From positions 1-64,000 of the forward strand of contig DHOR01000044.1 of NCBI GenBank assembly GCA_002409995.1: a stretch of DNA of 64,000 nucleotides, read 5' to 3'. The notes beneath the pieces were generated by a model, which did not search any database, was not told the origin of the DNA, and saw only the letters and a program-made list of their open reading frames with translations. This document shows, in pieces, positions 24,140 to 33,105 of the stretch (positions are counted from its first letter, which is position 1; each line of letters opens with the position of its first letter). The stretch comes from Hungatella sp. UBA5385. GTDB lineage: Bacteria; Bacillota; Clostridia; Lachnospirales; Lachnospiraceae. Position numbers and translations under genes: made by a program.

Positions 24140-25405
24140 ATGAAGAGAAGATTATTGGCAGGATGTATGGCAGCAGCCATGTTGGTTTCATTAGCAGGAT
24201 GCAGTTCAGCAGAAACCGGGAAAACAGAAGGTAATACAACAGGTAATTCAACAGAGGTAAGTTCAGAAACAGGCACAACAGAAGGGAAATCAGACAATGA
24301 CCCAGGGGGAGAATTCGTATTAGGTTCCCCACAGCCCCTTACAGGAGTTAATGCTCAGGCAGCACAGGCTACTTTAAACGGAATTCAGCTTGCAGTAGAA
24401 GAGGTCAATGCATCAGGGGGCATTGCAGGAAGACAGATTAAACTGGTTTCCTATGATGATCAGGGCTCTCCTGAGGAAGCAGTAAAAATTGCCAATAAAA
24501 TGATTGAAGTAGATAAGGTAGACGGTGTAATAGGACCTCTGCTGAGCACTTGTCAGATGGCACAGGGAACATTGTTAAATGATGCAGGGATTCCAACTGT
24601 AGCAATCGGACTCAGCCCATCCTTTATGCAGAACAACTGGGAATACGTAGTCCGTTCCTCTCTAAACAGCGATTATGTTATGAAAATATTAGCAGAAAAC
24701 ATGACTCAATTAGAGATTAAATCCCTGGCAATATTTTCAGGGCAGGATGATTCCTCAAAAGCAGCATCAAATGCCATGAAAACAGAAGCAGAGAAAGCAG
24801 GCATCAAAGTGACAACAACTGAGACATATGTTGACGGAGACACCGATTTCTCAGGTCAGGCAGCCAAGATTATCAATACCAATCCGGATGCTGTATTTGT
24901 TGCTTCCTATGCCAATGTTCAGCCCATTATAGCGAAGCAGCTGAGACAGTTTGGATTTGAAGGATTATGCTTTAATAAAGAGCTGTTCCAGGCTGACAGC
25001 TTAAAGGTTGCAGGAGAAGCAGCCAATAACTGGATTTTTGCCTATCCTTATATTTCATACGAGAACATAGAAGACTGTGATATTCCTAATATGAAGGAGT
25101 TTATTACCAAATATCAGGAAAAATATGGCGAACTTCCCAGCCATGAAGGTGCAATGCGGGGTTACGATGCAGTTATGGTTCTCTGGAAAGGCGCAGAAAA
25201 TTCAGGGTCTGCAGATGGAAAGGCAATTTTGGAAGGAATCAATAAGATCAGCGATTTTGAAGGCTTGGCAGGCACCTTTGATTACACAGCAGGAGATGGA
25301 GAAGGAATCCGTACCTGTAACAGCTATGTGATTTCCGGTGAAAAATATGTTCTCTTAGACAACTGGCTGAAAGAGGGCGGCTATGAGGCAATCAAGAGTA
25401 AATAA
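24140..25405 (+). CDS. Liv-type ABC importer, substrate-binding lipoprotein
   Basis: The 421-residue protein has a lipoprotein signal with lipobox L-A-G-C (Cys21), a Thr/Ser/Glu-rich linker, then a periplasmic-binding fold of the LivJ/AmiC type: FVLGSPQPLTGVNAQAAQATLNGIQLAVEEVNASGGIAGRQIKLVSYDDQGSPEEAVKIANKMI. Anchored outside the membrane, it hands ligand to the LivH/LivM permeases. Liv-type proteins bind branched-chain amino acids but also amides, urea and aromatic acids; the dehydrogenase in front argues for a hydroxylated ligand (inference). AAAGGAGG is upstream. Confidence 0.93.
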   Translation: MKRRLLAGCMAAAMLVSLAGCSSAETGKTEGNTTGNSTEVSSETGTTEGKSDNDPGGEFVLGSPQPLTGVNAQAAQATLNGIQLAVEEVNASGGIAGRQIKLVSYDDQGSPEEAVKIANKMIEVDKVDGVIGPLLSTCQMAQGTLLNDAGIPTVAIGLSPSFMQNNWEYVVRSSLNSDYVMKILAENMTQLEIKSLAIFSGQDDSSKAASNAMKTEAEKAGIKVTTTETYVDGDTDFSGQAAKIINTNPDAVFVASYANVQPIIAKQLRQFGFEGLCFNKELFQADSLKVAGEAANNWIFAYPYISYENIEDCDIPNMKEFITKYQEKYGELPSHEGAMRGYDAVMVLWKGAENSGSADGKAILEGINKISDFEGLAGTFDYTAGDGEGIRTCNSYVISGEKYVLLDNWLKEGGYEAIKSK

Positions 25406-25438
25406 CAATCGTATCTGACTCAGGAAGGTGAAAATAGT

Positions 25439-26311
25439 ATGTTAATTCAGGTATTAATCTCCGGACTTGTAATCGGTTGTGTCTATGGGCTTATAGCCCT
25501 GGGATATAGTTTGATTTATAAAGCTTCCGGACTTATGAGCTTTGCTCAGGGAGATATGCTTACTTTAGGAGCATTTCTCGGATATATGTTTTATGGACAA
25601 CTCAAACTTCCTTTTGTAGTATCCTTAGTCTGTGTCATGCTTTGCATGTTTGGTTTGGGCCAGCTTTTAGAAAGAGGAATAATCCGGGTACTTTTGAAAA
25701 ATAATGTACTTCCGGTCTATATTGTGCTTGCAACCATAGCTATTTCTTATATTATTCAAAATGCAGCCATGATGATCTGGGGAACTCAGACTCTCACCTT
25801 TCCTCCTATATTTGGCAGCTCTTTGGTTGAATTATTCGGGGTGAAGGTACAGCCGGAAGCGATTTTCTGTATTATTATGAGTGTAATCTGTATGTTATTT
25901 CTTCATGTATTTATGAAATACACCAGATTTGGCACAGCTATGAGAGCGGCAGCCATGGACCCGACAGCGGCCAGAGCCTGCGGAATCAATACCTCCTTCA
26001 GTACAGGAGTTACATGGGGACTTTCTGCCGGTGTTGCAGCACTTGGAGGTATGTTATTAGGTCCTATCTATGGCGTATTTACTATGCTGGGAGCCATTAT
26101 CGGGCGAAAGGGATTTTCCAGTGCAGTCATTGGTGGTTTTGGAAATATGTATGGAGCCATGCTGGGCGGCATCCTGTTAGGATTAATTGAAACAGGTACT
26201 TCTGCTTATGTATCTTCCGCTTATAAAGATATGATTTCCTATTCCATCCTGCTGATTTTCCTGTTTGTAAAGCCTACCGGTATTTTCAATGAACAGGCAA
26301 TTACAGAATAA
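25439..26311 (+). CDS. livH: Liv-type ABC importer permease LivH
   Basis: The 290-residue protein has eight predicted membrane segments and the LivH signature GLVIGCVYGLIALGYSLIYKASGLMSFAQGDMLTLGAF, plus the coupling loop TRFGTAMRAAAMDPTAARACGIN and a final RKGFSSAVIGGFGNMYGAMLGGILLGLIE block. It forms the pore with LivM. AGGAAGGTG precedes the ATG. Motifs are complete. Confidence 0.94.
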   Translation: MLIQVLISGLVIGCVYGLIALGYSLIYKASGLMSFAQGDMLTLGAFLGYMFYGQLKLPFVVSLVCVMLCMFGLGQLLERGIIRVLLKNNVLPVYIVLATIAISYIIQNAAMMIWGTQTLTFPPIFGSSLVELFGVKVQPEAIFCIIMSVICMLFLHVFMKYTRFGTAMRAAAMDPTAARACGINTSFSTGVTWGLSAGVAALGGMLLGPIYGVFTMLGAIIGRKGFSSAVIGGFGNMYGAMLGGILLGLIETGTSAYVSSAYKDMISYSILLIFLFVKPTGIFNEQAITE

Positions 26312-26328
26312 TAGGAGGATTACAAAGG

Positions 26329-27294
26329 ATGAATAAAATGAAGAATCTTATGAATGGAAAAATGGTGCCGAAACTGCTGCTGGCAGTAATTCTTTTGCTG
26401 GTACCCCTGTTATTTCAAAATTTTAATTATGGACTGTTAATCTGTGGCTTTATCGCAGTTTATGTCATAGCAATCTCCGGTCTTGATCTGGTATTTGGCT
26501 ATTGCGGGCAGATTTCCATGGGACATGCAGCCTTCTTTGCAATCGGAGCTTATGGATCAGCAATCATGCATAAATACTTACATATTCCTGCATTGCTGAC
26601 TATGATCATTGCATCTGTGGCAGCAGCTCTCATTGGCGCATTGCTTGCATATCCTGCATCAAAGCTGGTATTTCATTTCCTTTCATTGGCAACCGTAGCC
26701 TTTGGAGAGATTGTGTACCAATTGGCTGCCCAGTCCCCGGGAGGGATTACAGGAAACTTTACAGGTTTTTATACAGAATCCATTAATTTATTCGGTTTTC
26801 AGATCAATACAAATACCAGATTTTATTATTTTGCGCTGGTTTGTGTAGTCATCTTTTTATCGGCGAAACACCGCCTCGTTCATTCCAGGGAAGGGCGCGC
26901 GTTCCTGGCAATCCGGGAAAATGCACATGCTGCAGACGGTATGGGAATCAATGTGAGGAAGTACAAAGTAATGGCATTTGCAACCAGCGCTTTTTATACT
27001 GCCATTGCAGGCGGAATGTATGTTCATTTTGTAAAATTTATCAGTCCGGAAACTGTTTCCAACAAACAGTCGGTGATGTTTCTGACCATGCTTTTATTTG
27101 GAGGAACCTCATCTCTGGCAGGTCCTGTACTTGGGGCAGCCTCTGTACTGCTGCTGAACGAAGGACTCAGATTTGCAGAGCGGTATCAAATGCTGATCTA
27201 TGGTGTGTTATTGTTAGCAGCCATTCTGTTAATGCCGGGCGGAATCTATGGAGTCATACAAAAGGGACAGCAAAAATTAAGGAGGGTAAAATAA
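26329..27294 (+). CDS. livM: Liv-type ABC importer permease LivM
   Basis: The 321-residue protein matches LivM: GLDLVFGYCGQISMGHAAFFAIGAYGSAIM in the first half, GREGRAFLAIRENAHAADGMGINVRKYKVMAFATSAFYTAIAGGMY (coupling loop) and the final GGTSSLAGPVLGAASVLLLNE. About ten membrane segments. It starts 17 nt after LivH behind AGGAGG and ends 1 nt before the ATPase gene, so the genes are tightly coupled. Confidence 0.94.
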   Translation: MNKMKNLMNGKMVPKLLLAVILLLVPLLFQNFNYGLLICGFIAVYVIAISGLDLVFGYCGQISMGHAAFFAIGAYGSAIMHKYLHIPALLTMIIASVAAALIGALLAYPASKLVFHFLSLATVAFGEIVYQLAAQSPGGITGNFTGFYTESINLFGFQINTNTRFYYFALVCVVIFLSAKHRLVHSREGRAFLAIRENAHAADGMGINVRKYKVMAFATSAFYTAIAGGMYVHFVKFISPETVSNKQSVMFLTMLLFGGTSSLAGPVLGAASVLLLNEGLRFAERYQMLIYGVLLLAAILLMPGGIYGVIQKGQQKLRRVK

Positions 27295-27295
27295 T

Positions 27296-28048
27296 ATGTT
27301 AAAGGTAAATGACGTTACCCTGCGTTTTGGCGGTCTGACAGCAGTAAATCATGTGAGTCTGGAACTAAAAGAAGGCACAATCAACGGTCTCATTGGACCA
27401 AACGGTGCCGGAAAAACTACTTTTTTCAACTTAATCAGCGGTGTTTATACGCCCAATGAAGGAGAAGTTATATTCAATGGGATAAAACTCAATGGGAAAA
27501 AATGCTATGAAATTAACCGCATTGGTATGTCAAGAACCTATCAGATCATTAACCTGTTTAAGAAAATGAGTGTAGTGGAGAATGTTATGGTAGGGCTTCA
27601 TCCAAAGCTGAAATCAGGTTTTTTCTCTGCAATAGCAAGAACAGGCAGCCAGAAAAAAGAGGAAGAGGCTGCGAGAGAAAAAGCATATGAATGGCTGGAT
27701 TTTGTAGGACTTCGCAGTAAAGCCCTGGACCCGGCAGGCTCCTTATCCTATGGGGAACAGCGGCTTCTTGAAATTGTGAGAGGTCTTGCAAGCAATCCCA
27801 AGCTGATACTGCTTGACGAACCGGCAGCAGGTATGAACTCCAAAGAAAAAGAAGAATTGGACGTTATTTTAAGGAAAATTCAAAAATTGGGAGTTACAAT
27901 TTTAATGATTGAACACGATATGAAGCTTATGATGGGAATTACTGATTATATTTTTGTGTTAAATTACGGAAAAAAGCTTGCGGAAGGTACTCCTGTGGAA
28001 ATTCAGAACAATCCTGATGTAATTGCTGCTTATTTGGGGGAGGATTAA
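27296..28048 (+). CDS. livG: Liv-type ABC importer ATPase LivG
   Basis: The 250-residue ATPase has Walker A GPNGAGKTT (about residues 34-42), the LivG-type segment RIGMSRTYQIINLFKKMSVVENVMVG, signature LSYGEQRLLEIVRGLA, Walker B LILLDEPAAGMN and H-loop EHDMKLMMG. The signature YGEQ in place of SGGQ is normal for LivG. It pairs with LivF as the two nucleotide-binding subunits. Confidence 0.95.
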   Translation: MLKVNDVTLRFGGLTAVNHVSLELKEGTINGLIGPNGAGKTTFFNLISGVYTPNEGEVIFNGIKLNGKKCYEINRIGMSRTYQIINLFKKMSVVENVMVGLHPKLKSGFFSAIARTGSQKKEEEAAREKAYEWLDFVGLRSKALDPAGSLSYGEQRLLEIVRGLASNPKLILLDEPAAGMNSKEKEELDVILRKIQKLGVTILMIEHDMKLMMGITDYIFVLNYGKKLAEGTPVEIQNNPDVIAAYLGED

Positions 28049-28049
28049 T

Positions 28050-28772
28050 ATGAGCATGTTATTAGAAGTTAAAGACTTCCATTACTCCTATGGAAATATC
28101 CATGTTGTAAAAGGAATAAACCTCCATGTAAAAGAAGGTGAGATTGTTACCTTAATCGGTGCAAACGGAGCAGGGAAAACAACAACATTACGTACCATAT
28201 CAGGTCTTACCCATGGAGGCGGAGTAAAAGGGGAGATACTGTTTAACGGGAAGCACATACAGAAGATGCCCGGCAATAAAATCACTGCTTTAGGTCTGTG
28301 CCAGGTATTGGAAGGACGTCATATATTCTCCAAGCTGACAGTCAGGGAAAACCTGATGGTAGGCGCATATACAAGAAAAGATATGGATAATGTGAAGCGG
28401 GAACTGGAAGATATATATAAGCTTTTTCCCCGCTTAAAGGAGAGAAGTGATCAGTTTGGAGGAACCTTAAGCGGAGGGGAACAGCAGATGCTTGCAATCG
28501 GACGTGCCTTGCTGGGCAAACCTAAGCTGCTGCTGTTAGATGAACCTTCCCTGGGGCTGGCACCACTGGTAATACGGGAAATATTTGATGCAATTCTAAG
28601 GATTCGGGAAACGGGAATGACCATCTTATTTGTAGAGCAGAATTCCAAAATAGCTTTAGAAACAGCAGATCGTGGCTATGTAGTACAAAACGGTGAGATT
28701 GTATTAGAGGATACCTGTGAGAATCTTGCTAATAATGAAGATGTTAAAAAGGCATATCTGGGAGAACAGTAG
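28050..28772 (+). CDS. livF: Liv-type ABC importer ATPase LivF
   Basis: The 240-residue ATPase has Walker A GANGAGKTT, LivF-type GLCQVLEGRHIFSKLTVRENLMVGAY, signature LSGGEQQMLAIGRAL, Walker B LLLLDEPSLGLAP and H-loop VEQNSK. The chosen ATG follows GGGGGAGG inside the end of livG (1-nt gap); a longer upstream start lacks a ribosome-binding site. Last gene of the operon. Confidence 0.95.
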   Translation: MSMLLEVKDFHYSYGNIHVVKGINLHVKEGEIVTLIGANGAGKTTTLRTISGLTHGGGVKGEILFNGKHIQKMPGNKITALGLCQVLEGRHIFSKLTVRENLMVGAYTRKDMDNVKRELEDIYKLFPRLKERSDQFGGTLSGGEQQMLAIGRALLGKPKLLLLDEPSLGLAPLVIREIFDAILRIRETGMTILFVEQNSKIALETADRGYVVQNGEIVLEDTCENLANNEDVKKAYLGEQ

Positions 28773-28820
28773 ATTGCTGATTTGACAGGTCTCCTGGCAG
28801 AAACCATTACTGCTAACAAT

Positions 28821-28852
28821 AAACGCAGGCTGGATTAACCGGCCTGCGTTTT
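28821..28852 (+). terminator. terminator of the adh-liv operon
   Basis: AAACGCAGGC pairs with GCCTGCGTTT around a short loop and is followed by TT-rich sequence. Confidence 0.8.
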
Positions 28853-28935
28853 AAATTGTAATCAATCTATGGTTGACTCATCCTCTGAATCAACATAATA
28901 TTCCAAATTCTGCCTCAATCCCAAATTTATTACAT

Positions 28936-29235
28936 TTACAGTAAATAATTATTATCCTTGTCAGCTACCAGCATAGAGACCAGTTTATAGGTAGCAAAAC
29001 CTCCAGTAACCAGAGGTTCCTGTTTACAAAGCTCTTCCGCCTCTTCGCGGCTTTCAGTTTTTAGAATATACATACCGGCCATACCGGGATAACCTTTGAA
29101 TACCCCACAGAGCTCCAGCTTTCCGGCGTCATCAAGATTTCTTATATTCTCAACATGCTGTGTGATGACCGCTTTCGTCACCTTGTTATAAGTCTTTGTT
29201 TTTTCAATCATCATCATGTACAACCATTTTTCCAT
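28936..29235 (-). CDS. YCII-related domain protein
   Basis: The 99-residue protein (MEKWLYMMMIEKTKTYNKVTKAVITQHVENIRNLDDAGKLELCGVFKGYPGMAGMYILKTESREEAEELCKQEPLVTGG) has the YCII pattern: an N-terminal strand, His in TQHVENIRNL, L-E-L-C-G, and an AEELCKQEPLVTGGFATY end. YCII domains are small dimeric ferredoxin-like folds of unclear activity. The ATG follows GGAGAAAAAGT; the frame is open further upstream but without a ribosome-binding site. Isolated gene. Confidence 0.85.
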   Translation of the reverse strand: MEKWLYMMMIEKTKTYNKVTKAVITQHVENIRNLDDAGKLELCGVFKGYPGMAGMYILKTESREEAEELCKQEPLVTGGFATYKLVSMLVADKDNNYLL

Positions 29236-29461
29236 ACTTTTTCTCCATTCAAAATAATATTTGTCTATGTTAGATGTATAACTATAATCCTGATTATACC
29301 ATGTCTGTATAAAGAATGGTATTTTTTTGGTTTTCACAAAGTGCATGTTACATATATCAATATGCATCTTACCTAAAATCCATAGACAGTATTATTTTCC
29401 CTGTGATAGAATGTGCGTAGTTGAGAAAAAGCAAAGATTTAAAGGAATGGTGGGATAATGT

Positions 29462-29917
29462 ATGAAAAAAGCAGGAGCAATAAAATTGACAATGGATCAG
29501 TCATCAGCCTACGAAGAGGAAGAGATTGTTGTAAAGTATAATGAGATGTCTCACACTCTGGACAATTTAGTAAATCAGATCAAGCTATATTCTTCTTCCA
29601 TCGTCGGTAAAAGGGGCAGCAGCAGTTATACAATTCTGTTAAGTGACATTTACTATTTTGAATCCGTAGAAAATAAAACATTTATCTATGTGTCAGATGG
29701 TGAATATGAGGTTGATTTAAAACTATATGAAATAGAAGAACAGCTGAATAAAATCGGGTTTATAAGAATCAGTAAATTTTGCATCTTAAATCTGGATCGG
29801 CTCACAAGAGTAAAAGGAATGCTCAATGGAAAGTTTGAAGCATTTCTGGATAACGGAGAAAAGGTGATTATCACAAGACATTATGCACCTGAATTTAAAA
29901 AGAGATTCGGATTATAG
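29462..29917 (+). CDS. LytTR-domain DNA-binding regulator
   Basis: The 151-residue protein has a short N-terminal helical part and a C-terminal LytTR domain (about residues 55-150: SYTILLSDIYYFESVENKTFIYVSDGEYEVDLKLYEIEEQLNKIGFIRISKFCILNLDRL...). Short LytTR proteins of this size pair with a DUF3021 membrane protein, as here 15 nt downstream, and control a neighbouring ABC exporter. It is the first gene of that four-gene operon. No receiver domain is present, so it is not a classical two-component regulator. Confidence 0.92.
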   Translation: MKKAGAIKLTMDQSSAYEEEEIVVKYNEMSHTLDNLVNQIKLYSSSIVGKRGSSSYTILLSDIYYFESVENKTFIYVSDGEYEVDLKLYEIEEQLNKIGFIRISKFCILNLDRLTRVKGMLNGKFEAFLDNGEKVIITRHYAPEFKKRFGL

Positions 29918-29932
29918 GGGAGGGGTTTATCC

Positions 29933-30370
29933 ATGGGAGAATTAAAAACAAGAATCAACATTACCTGTGTTTCATTTACAGTATCATTCATGATGATCTG
30001 TTTAACAAATCAAATAGTGATGACAGACATCAATATAACAGAACCTTTTGTTTCATTAATTGACATTTATCAGGTTTTCATTATCAATGTATTTGTCAAT
30101 GGGTCAATTTTTATAACCGACAAATGTATTTCTATTCACAGTAATATTATGTACTTTTTGTTTGGCATTTTACAAGTATACCTGGGGATTATCTTAATAG
30201 GTGGAGTTTTTTTGAAATTAGTACCGCTTCACCTTAGCTATATGATCTATATGGCTGTCTTATCAATTGCAGCTTATGCCATTGTTACAGCAATTGTTTG
30301 GATGAAAAATAAACATGATGAAAATATTATCAATGAAAAGCTGAAAAAGGGAAAGAAGAATTATGAATAA
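29933..30370 (+). CDS. DUF3021 membrane protein, LytTR partner
   Basis: The 145-residue protein has four hydrophobic helices (about 10-28, 40-58, 70-92, 100-122) and a charged C-terminal tail. Size, topology and position after a LytTR gene match DUF3021, thought to hold the regulator at the membrane until a signal appears. GGGGAGGGG precedes the ATG. Its end overlaps the ABC ATPase start by 8 nt. Confidence 0.85.
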   Translation: MGELKTRINITCVSFTVSFMMICLTNQIVMTDINITEPFVSLIDIYQVFIINVFVNGSIFITDKCISIHSNIMYFLFGILQVYLGIILIGGVFLKLVPLHLSYMIYMAVLSIAAYAIVTAIVWMKNKHDENIINEKLKKGKKNYE

Positions 30371-31280
30371 AATAATTGAAGTAACAGGACTAAAAAAGTC
30401 TTATGGAACGATAAAGGCTGTAAAAGGAATTGATTTCTATGTGGAAGAAGGCAGCCTGTTTGCATTTTTGGGATTAAATGGTGCAGGGAAATCAACAACC
30501 ATTGATATGATGTGTACTCTTTTGCAGCAGGATGCAGGAGAGGTGATCATTGATGGTCATAAAATAGGAAAAGAAGATGATAAAATCCGAGAAATCATTG
30601 GTATTGTTTTTCAGGACAGTATGCTTGATGAAACATTGACAATCAGGGAAAATCTAATGATTCGCGGTGGTTTCTATCCGATGTCAAAAAAGGAATTAAA
30701 GGAAGCGGTCAATCGTTCTGCAAAAACAGCAGGTATCCATGAGCTTTTAGACAGACCCTATGGCAAGCTGTCCGGCGGACAGAGAAGAAGAGCAGACATT
30801 GCAAGAGCCCTGATTCATACACCAAAGATTCTTTTCTTAGATGAACCAACTACAGGGCTGGACCCTCAGACAAGACAGCAGGTTTGGGAAACCATCAGAG
30901 AGCTGCAAATAAGTAAGAATATGACGGTGTTTCTAACCACTCATTATATGGAAGAAGCAGCTCAGGCAGATTATATAACCATTATGAAAGATGGAACTAT
31001 AGTGGCAAAGGGAACTCCGATTGAATTAAAGCATGAGCACTGCAGTGATCTCTTGAGAGTAAAGCCAAATCAGGGAGAAGACTTAGAACACAATTTTGAT
31101 AATCAACATATTTCTTATGAAAAGAAGGGCGGGGTTTATGAAATCAAGGTCAAAAATACTCTGGATGCTCTTTCAATTGCTGAATCTGTAAAGGATTTAA
31201 TCAGCAACATAGAAATTGTCAATGGCACAATGGATGAAGTGTTTATTAATATCGTTGGAAAGGAATCTGTGTTATGTTAA
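30363..31280 (+). CDS. ABC exporter ATPase (DrrA-like)
   Basis: The 305-residue ATPase has Walker A GLNGAGKST, Q-loop GIVFQDSMLDE, signature YGKLSGGQRRRADIARAL, Walker B ILFLDEPTTGLDP and H-loop LTTHYMEEA, with a C-terminal extension of about 80 residues of the drug-exporter type. It forms an exporter with the ABC-2 permease that overlaps its end. Substrate unknown; the LytTR/DUF3021 pair should control it. Confidence 0.94.
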   Translation: MNKIIEVTGLKKSYGTIKAVKGIDFYVEEGSLFAFLGLNGAGKSTTIDMMCTLLQQDAGEVIIDGHKIGKEDDKIREIIGIVFQDSMLDETLTIRENLMIRGGFYPMSKKELKEAVNRSAKTAGIHELLDRPYGKLSGGQRRRADIARALIHTPKILFLDEPTTGLDPQTRQQVWETIRELQISKNMTVFLTTHYMEEAAQADYITIMKDGTIVAKGTPIELKHEHCSDLLRVKPNQGEDLEHNFDNQHISYEKKGGVYEIKVKNTLDALSIAESVKDLISNIEIVNGTMDEVFINIVGKESVLC

Positions 31281-32128
31281 TGTTAGCAAAGAGAAATGTA
31301 AAAATATATTTTAGAGATAAATCAGCAGTCTTCTTTTCCTTTCTTGCAGTATTGATTACCATTGGACTTTATGCACTGTTTTTAAAGGATACCATCAGTT
31401 TTGGAGATATGGAAATTGCAGGAAAGGATATACTGACCCATAGCTGGGTGGTATCCGGGATTATTGCAGTTTCAACAGTGACTACTACATTGGGTGTGCT
31501 TCAGAGAATGGTAAGTGACCAGACTCAAAAAATCAAAAAAGATTTTGACTCTTCTCCAATCAAAAAGTGGCAGGTAACAGGCGGTTATATATTATCTGCT
31601 TATGTGGTAGGAACTCTAATGAGCGTTGTTACCTTTGTGCTGGGAGAACTCTATATTAAAAGTGCAGGCGGTGAATTTTTACCTGCAGCAGATATGGTAA
31701 AAGTGGTTGGCATTATACTTTTGGCGGTATTTTCCAGCAGCGCCATGATCGTTTTCCTTGTAAGCTTCTTTAAAAGTGAAAGCGCATTTTCTACTGCAAG
31801 CAGCATTATCGGAACACTAATTGGTTTTCTGGTTGGAACTTATATACCAATTGGACATTTACCAGAAATTGCTCAAAGAGTCATTAAAATATTCCCTCCT
31901 TCCCATGCCGGCATGTTAATCAGACGAATATTAATGGAAAAACCTATGGAAGTTACCTTCCAGCATGCCCCTGTAGAAATGACAGAACAATTTAAAGAAA
32001 CTATGGGAGTAGTGCTTGTGAATGGGGAAAATGAGGTTAGTATTTTCTTGAGCATAGGACTGCTGGTCATATCAGGCGTGGTGTTTTATATATTGGGGAT
32101 TTGGAATATGTCAAGGAAGAATAAATAA
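31274..32128 (+). CDS. ABC-2-type exporter permease
   Basis: The 284-residue protein has about six membrane segments and the ABC-2 layout: an N-terminal KRNVKIYFRDKSAVFFSFLAVLITIGLYALFL helix, SWVVSGIIAVSTVTTTLGVL, and a later PIGHLPEIAQRVIKIFPPSHAGMLIRR stretch typical of ABC-2 permeases. Its start overlaps the ATPase gene by 7 nt. It is the last gene of the operon. Confidence 0.92.
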   Translation: MLMLAKRNVKIYFRDKSAVFFSFLAVLITIGLYALFLKDTISFGDMEIAGKDILTHSWVVSGIIAVSTVTTTLGVLQRMVSDQTQKIKKDFDSSPIKKWQVTGGYILSAYVVGTLMSVVTFVLGELYIKSAGGEFLPAADMVKVVGIILLAVFSSSAMIVFLVSFFKSESAFSTASSIIGTLIGFLVGTYIPIGHLPEIAQRVIKIFPPSHAGMLIRRILMEKPMEVTFQHAPVEMTEQFKETMGVVLVNGENEVSIFLSIGLLVISGVVFYILGIWNMSRKNK

Positions 32129-32148
32129 TGCAGTGAATATACAAATGA

Positions 32149-32177
32149 TTGACATTGTAAACTCAAACGTGTATAAT
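32149..32177 (+). promoter_or_regulatory. promoter of the RelB/YafQ module
   Basis: Perfect TTGACA and perfect TATAAT with a 17-nt spacer, one of the strongest promoters in the window, 23 nt ahead of the antitoxin ATG. It should be kept down by the antitoxin-toxin complex. Confidence 0.85.
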
Positions 32178-32200
32178 AGTGTCAAAGGAGTGTGATTATT

Positions 32201-32473
32201 ATGGCAACAATACCAACACAAATTAGAATTGATGAGGAGTTAAAAAAGCAAGCCATGGAGTTATTTGGGCAGCTTGGAACAGATATATCCAGTGCTACAA
32301 ATATGTTTTTAAGACAATGTGTATTAAGAGGTGGTTTGCCTTTTAAGGTTGAACTCCCAAATTACAAACCGGAAGTGATAGAAGCTATGGAAGAAGCTAA
32401 AAGAATCAGTAGAAATCCGGATACTAAGAAGTACACTAGTTTTTCGGAAGCCTTAGAGGATATAGAACTATGA
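32201..32473 (+). CDS. RelB/DinJ-family antitoxin
   Basis: The 90-residue protein has an N-terminal ribbon-helix-helix (MATIPTQIRIDEELKKQAMELFGQLGTDISSATNMFLRQCVLRGGLPFKVELP) typical of RelB/DinJ, and a C-terminal part (EAMEEAKRISRNPDTKKYTSFSEALEDIEL) that should wrap the toxin. AAAGGAG is 10 nt before this ATG; a GTG three codons upstream overlaps it. Its stop overlaps the toxin start (ATGA). Confidence 0.92.
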   Translation: MATIPTQIRIDEELKKQAMELFGQLGTDISSATNMFLRQCVLRGGLPFKVELPNYKPEVIEAMEEAKRISRNPDTKKYTSFSEALEDIEL

Positions 32474-32751
32474 CTTATCAATTAGTATTGACCGGAAAGT
32501 TCAAAAAGGACTTGAAGCGTGCTAAAAAACGTGGTTTGGATATTATGTTATTGGATTCTGTAGTAGATAAATTAATTCACGGATTAGCTTTGGACGAAAA
32601 GTATAAAGACCATGGTCTTAAAGGAAGATATGCAGGTTTTAGGGAGTGTCATATACAGCCAGACTGGCTTCTAATATATTTAGTTGAGGAGGAGATTCTA
32701 ACATTGACTTTAGTTGATACAGGGACTCATTCTGATTTATTTGATATGTAA
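32470..32751 (+). CDS. yafQ: YafQ-family mRNA-interferase toxin
   Basis: The 93-residue protein matches YafQ: KKDLKRAKKRGLD, then DHGLKGRYAGFRECHIQPDWLLIYLVEEEILTLTLVDTGTHSDLF, including the His in ECHIQPDW and the late GTHSDLF His/Asp that form the nuclease site of YafQ. It cleaves mRNA on the ribosome. All expected residues are present. A strong terminator follows about 90 nt later. Confidence 0.93.
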   Translation: MTYQLVLTGKFKKDLKRAKKRGLDIMLLDSVVDKLIHGLALDEKYKDHGLKGRYAGFRECHIQPDWLLIYLVEEEILTLTLVDTGTHSDLFDM

Positions 32752-32840
32752 TACGATACTAATAAAGATGCATTCACATCAAGGTAGTGTCAATATTTTG
32801 AAAACAAAAAGAGGTAACAGATCGAGTTTTAATAATTAAG

Positions 32841-32883
32841 AAAAGTTCAGAAACTAGTGTTTATGTGGGTTTCTGAACTTTTT
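32841..32883 (+). terminator. terminator after the RelB/YafQ module
   Basis: AAAGTTCAGAAA pairs perfectly with TTTCTGAACTTT (12 bp) around a 16-nt loop, followed by a T-run. Confidence 0.85.
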
Positions 32884-32901
32884 ATATATTAGGATCTTAT
32901 G

Positions 32902-33077
32902 TCACAATTCACGGCTTAGCCGAATCAACTGAATAGGCAGTAAGCATAGCCTTTTCTGGATGATTTGCCTGGTTGCATCTTTGATGATGGCATTTAAACG
33001 TTCAAATTCTATTGGCTTCATAAAATAGTGAAACTTTGTAACGTAAGGGCTTGCTGCGCATATTCAAAATCATCATA
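32902..33077 (-). pseudogene. decayed response-regulator receiver domain (YesN-like)
   Basis: On the minus strand the translation reads YDDFEYAQQALTLQSF, then after a one-base frame change HYFMKPIEFERLNAIIKDATRQI, and ends at TGA. This is the alpha4-beta5-alpha5 part of AraC-linked two-component receivers (Y-D-D-F-x-Y-A-x-x-A-L and the K-P switch residues). A missing T in AGTTTCACTA explains the shift. No start or N-terminal half remains, and the upstream frame carries a stop. It is a remnant of a lost two-component system. Confidence 0.7.
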
Positions 33078-33105
33078 CAGTTAAAAGCCGCTTATTAAAG
33101 TCAGT

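Noticed and set aside
26841..27302. A 153-codon open frame on the plus strand within livM.
   Set aside because: It overlaps a clearly conserved permease gene in another frame and has no family features.
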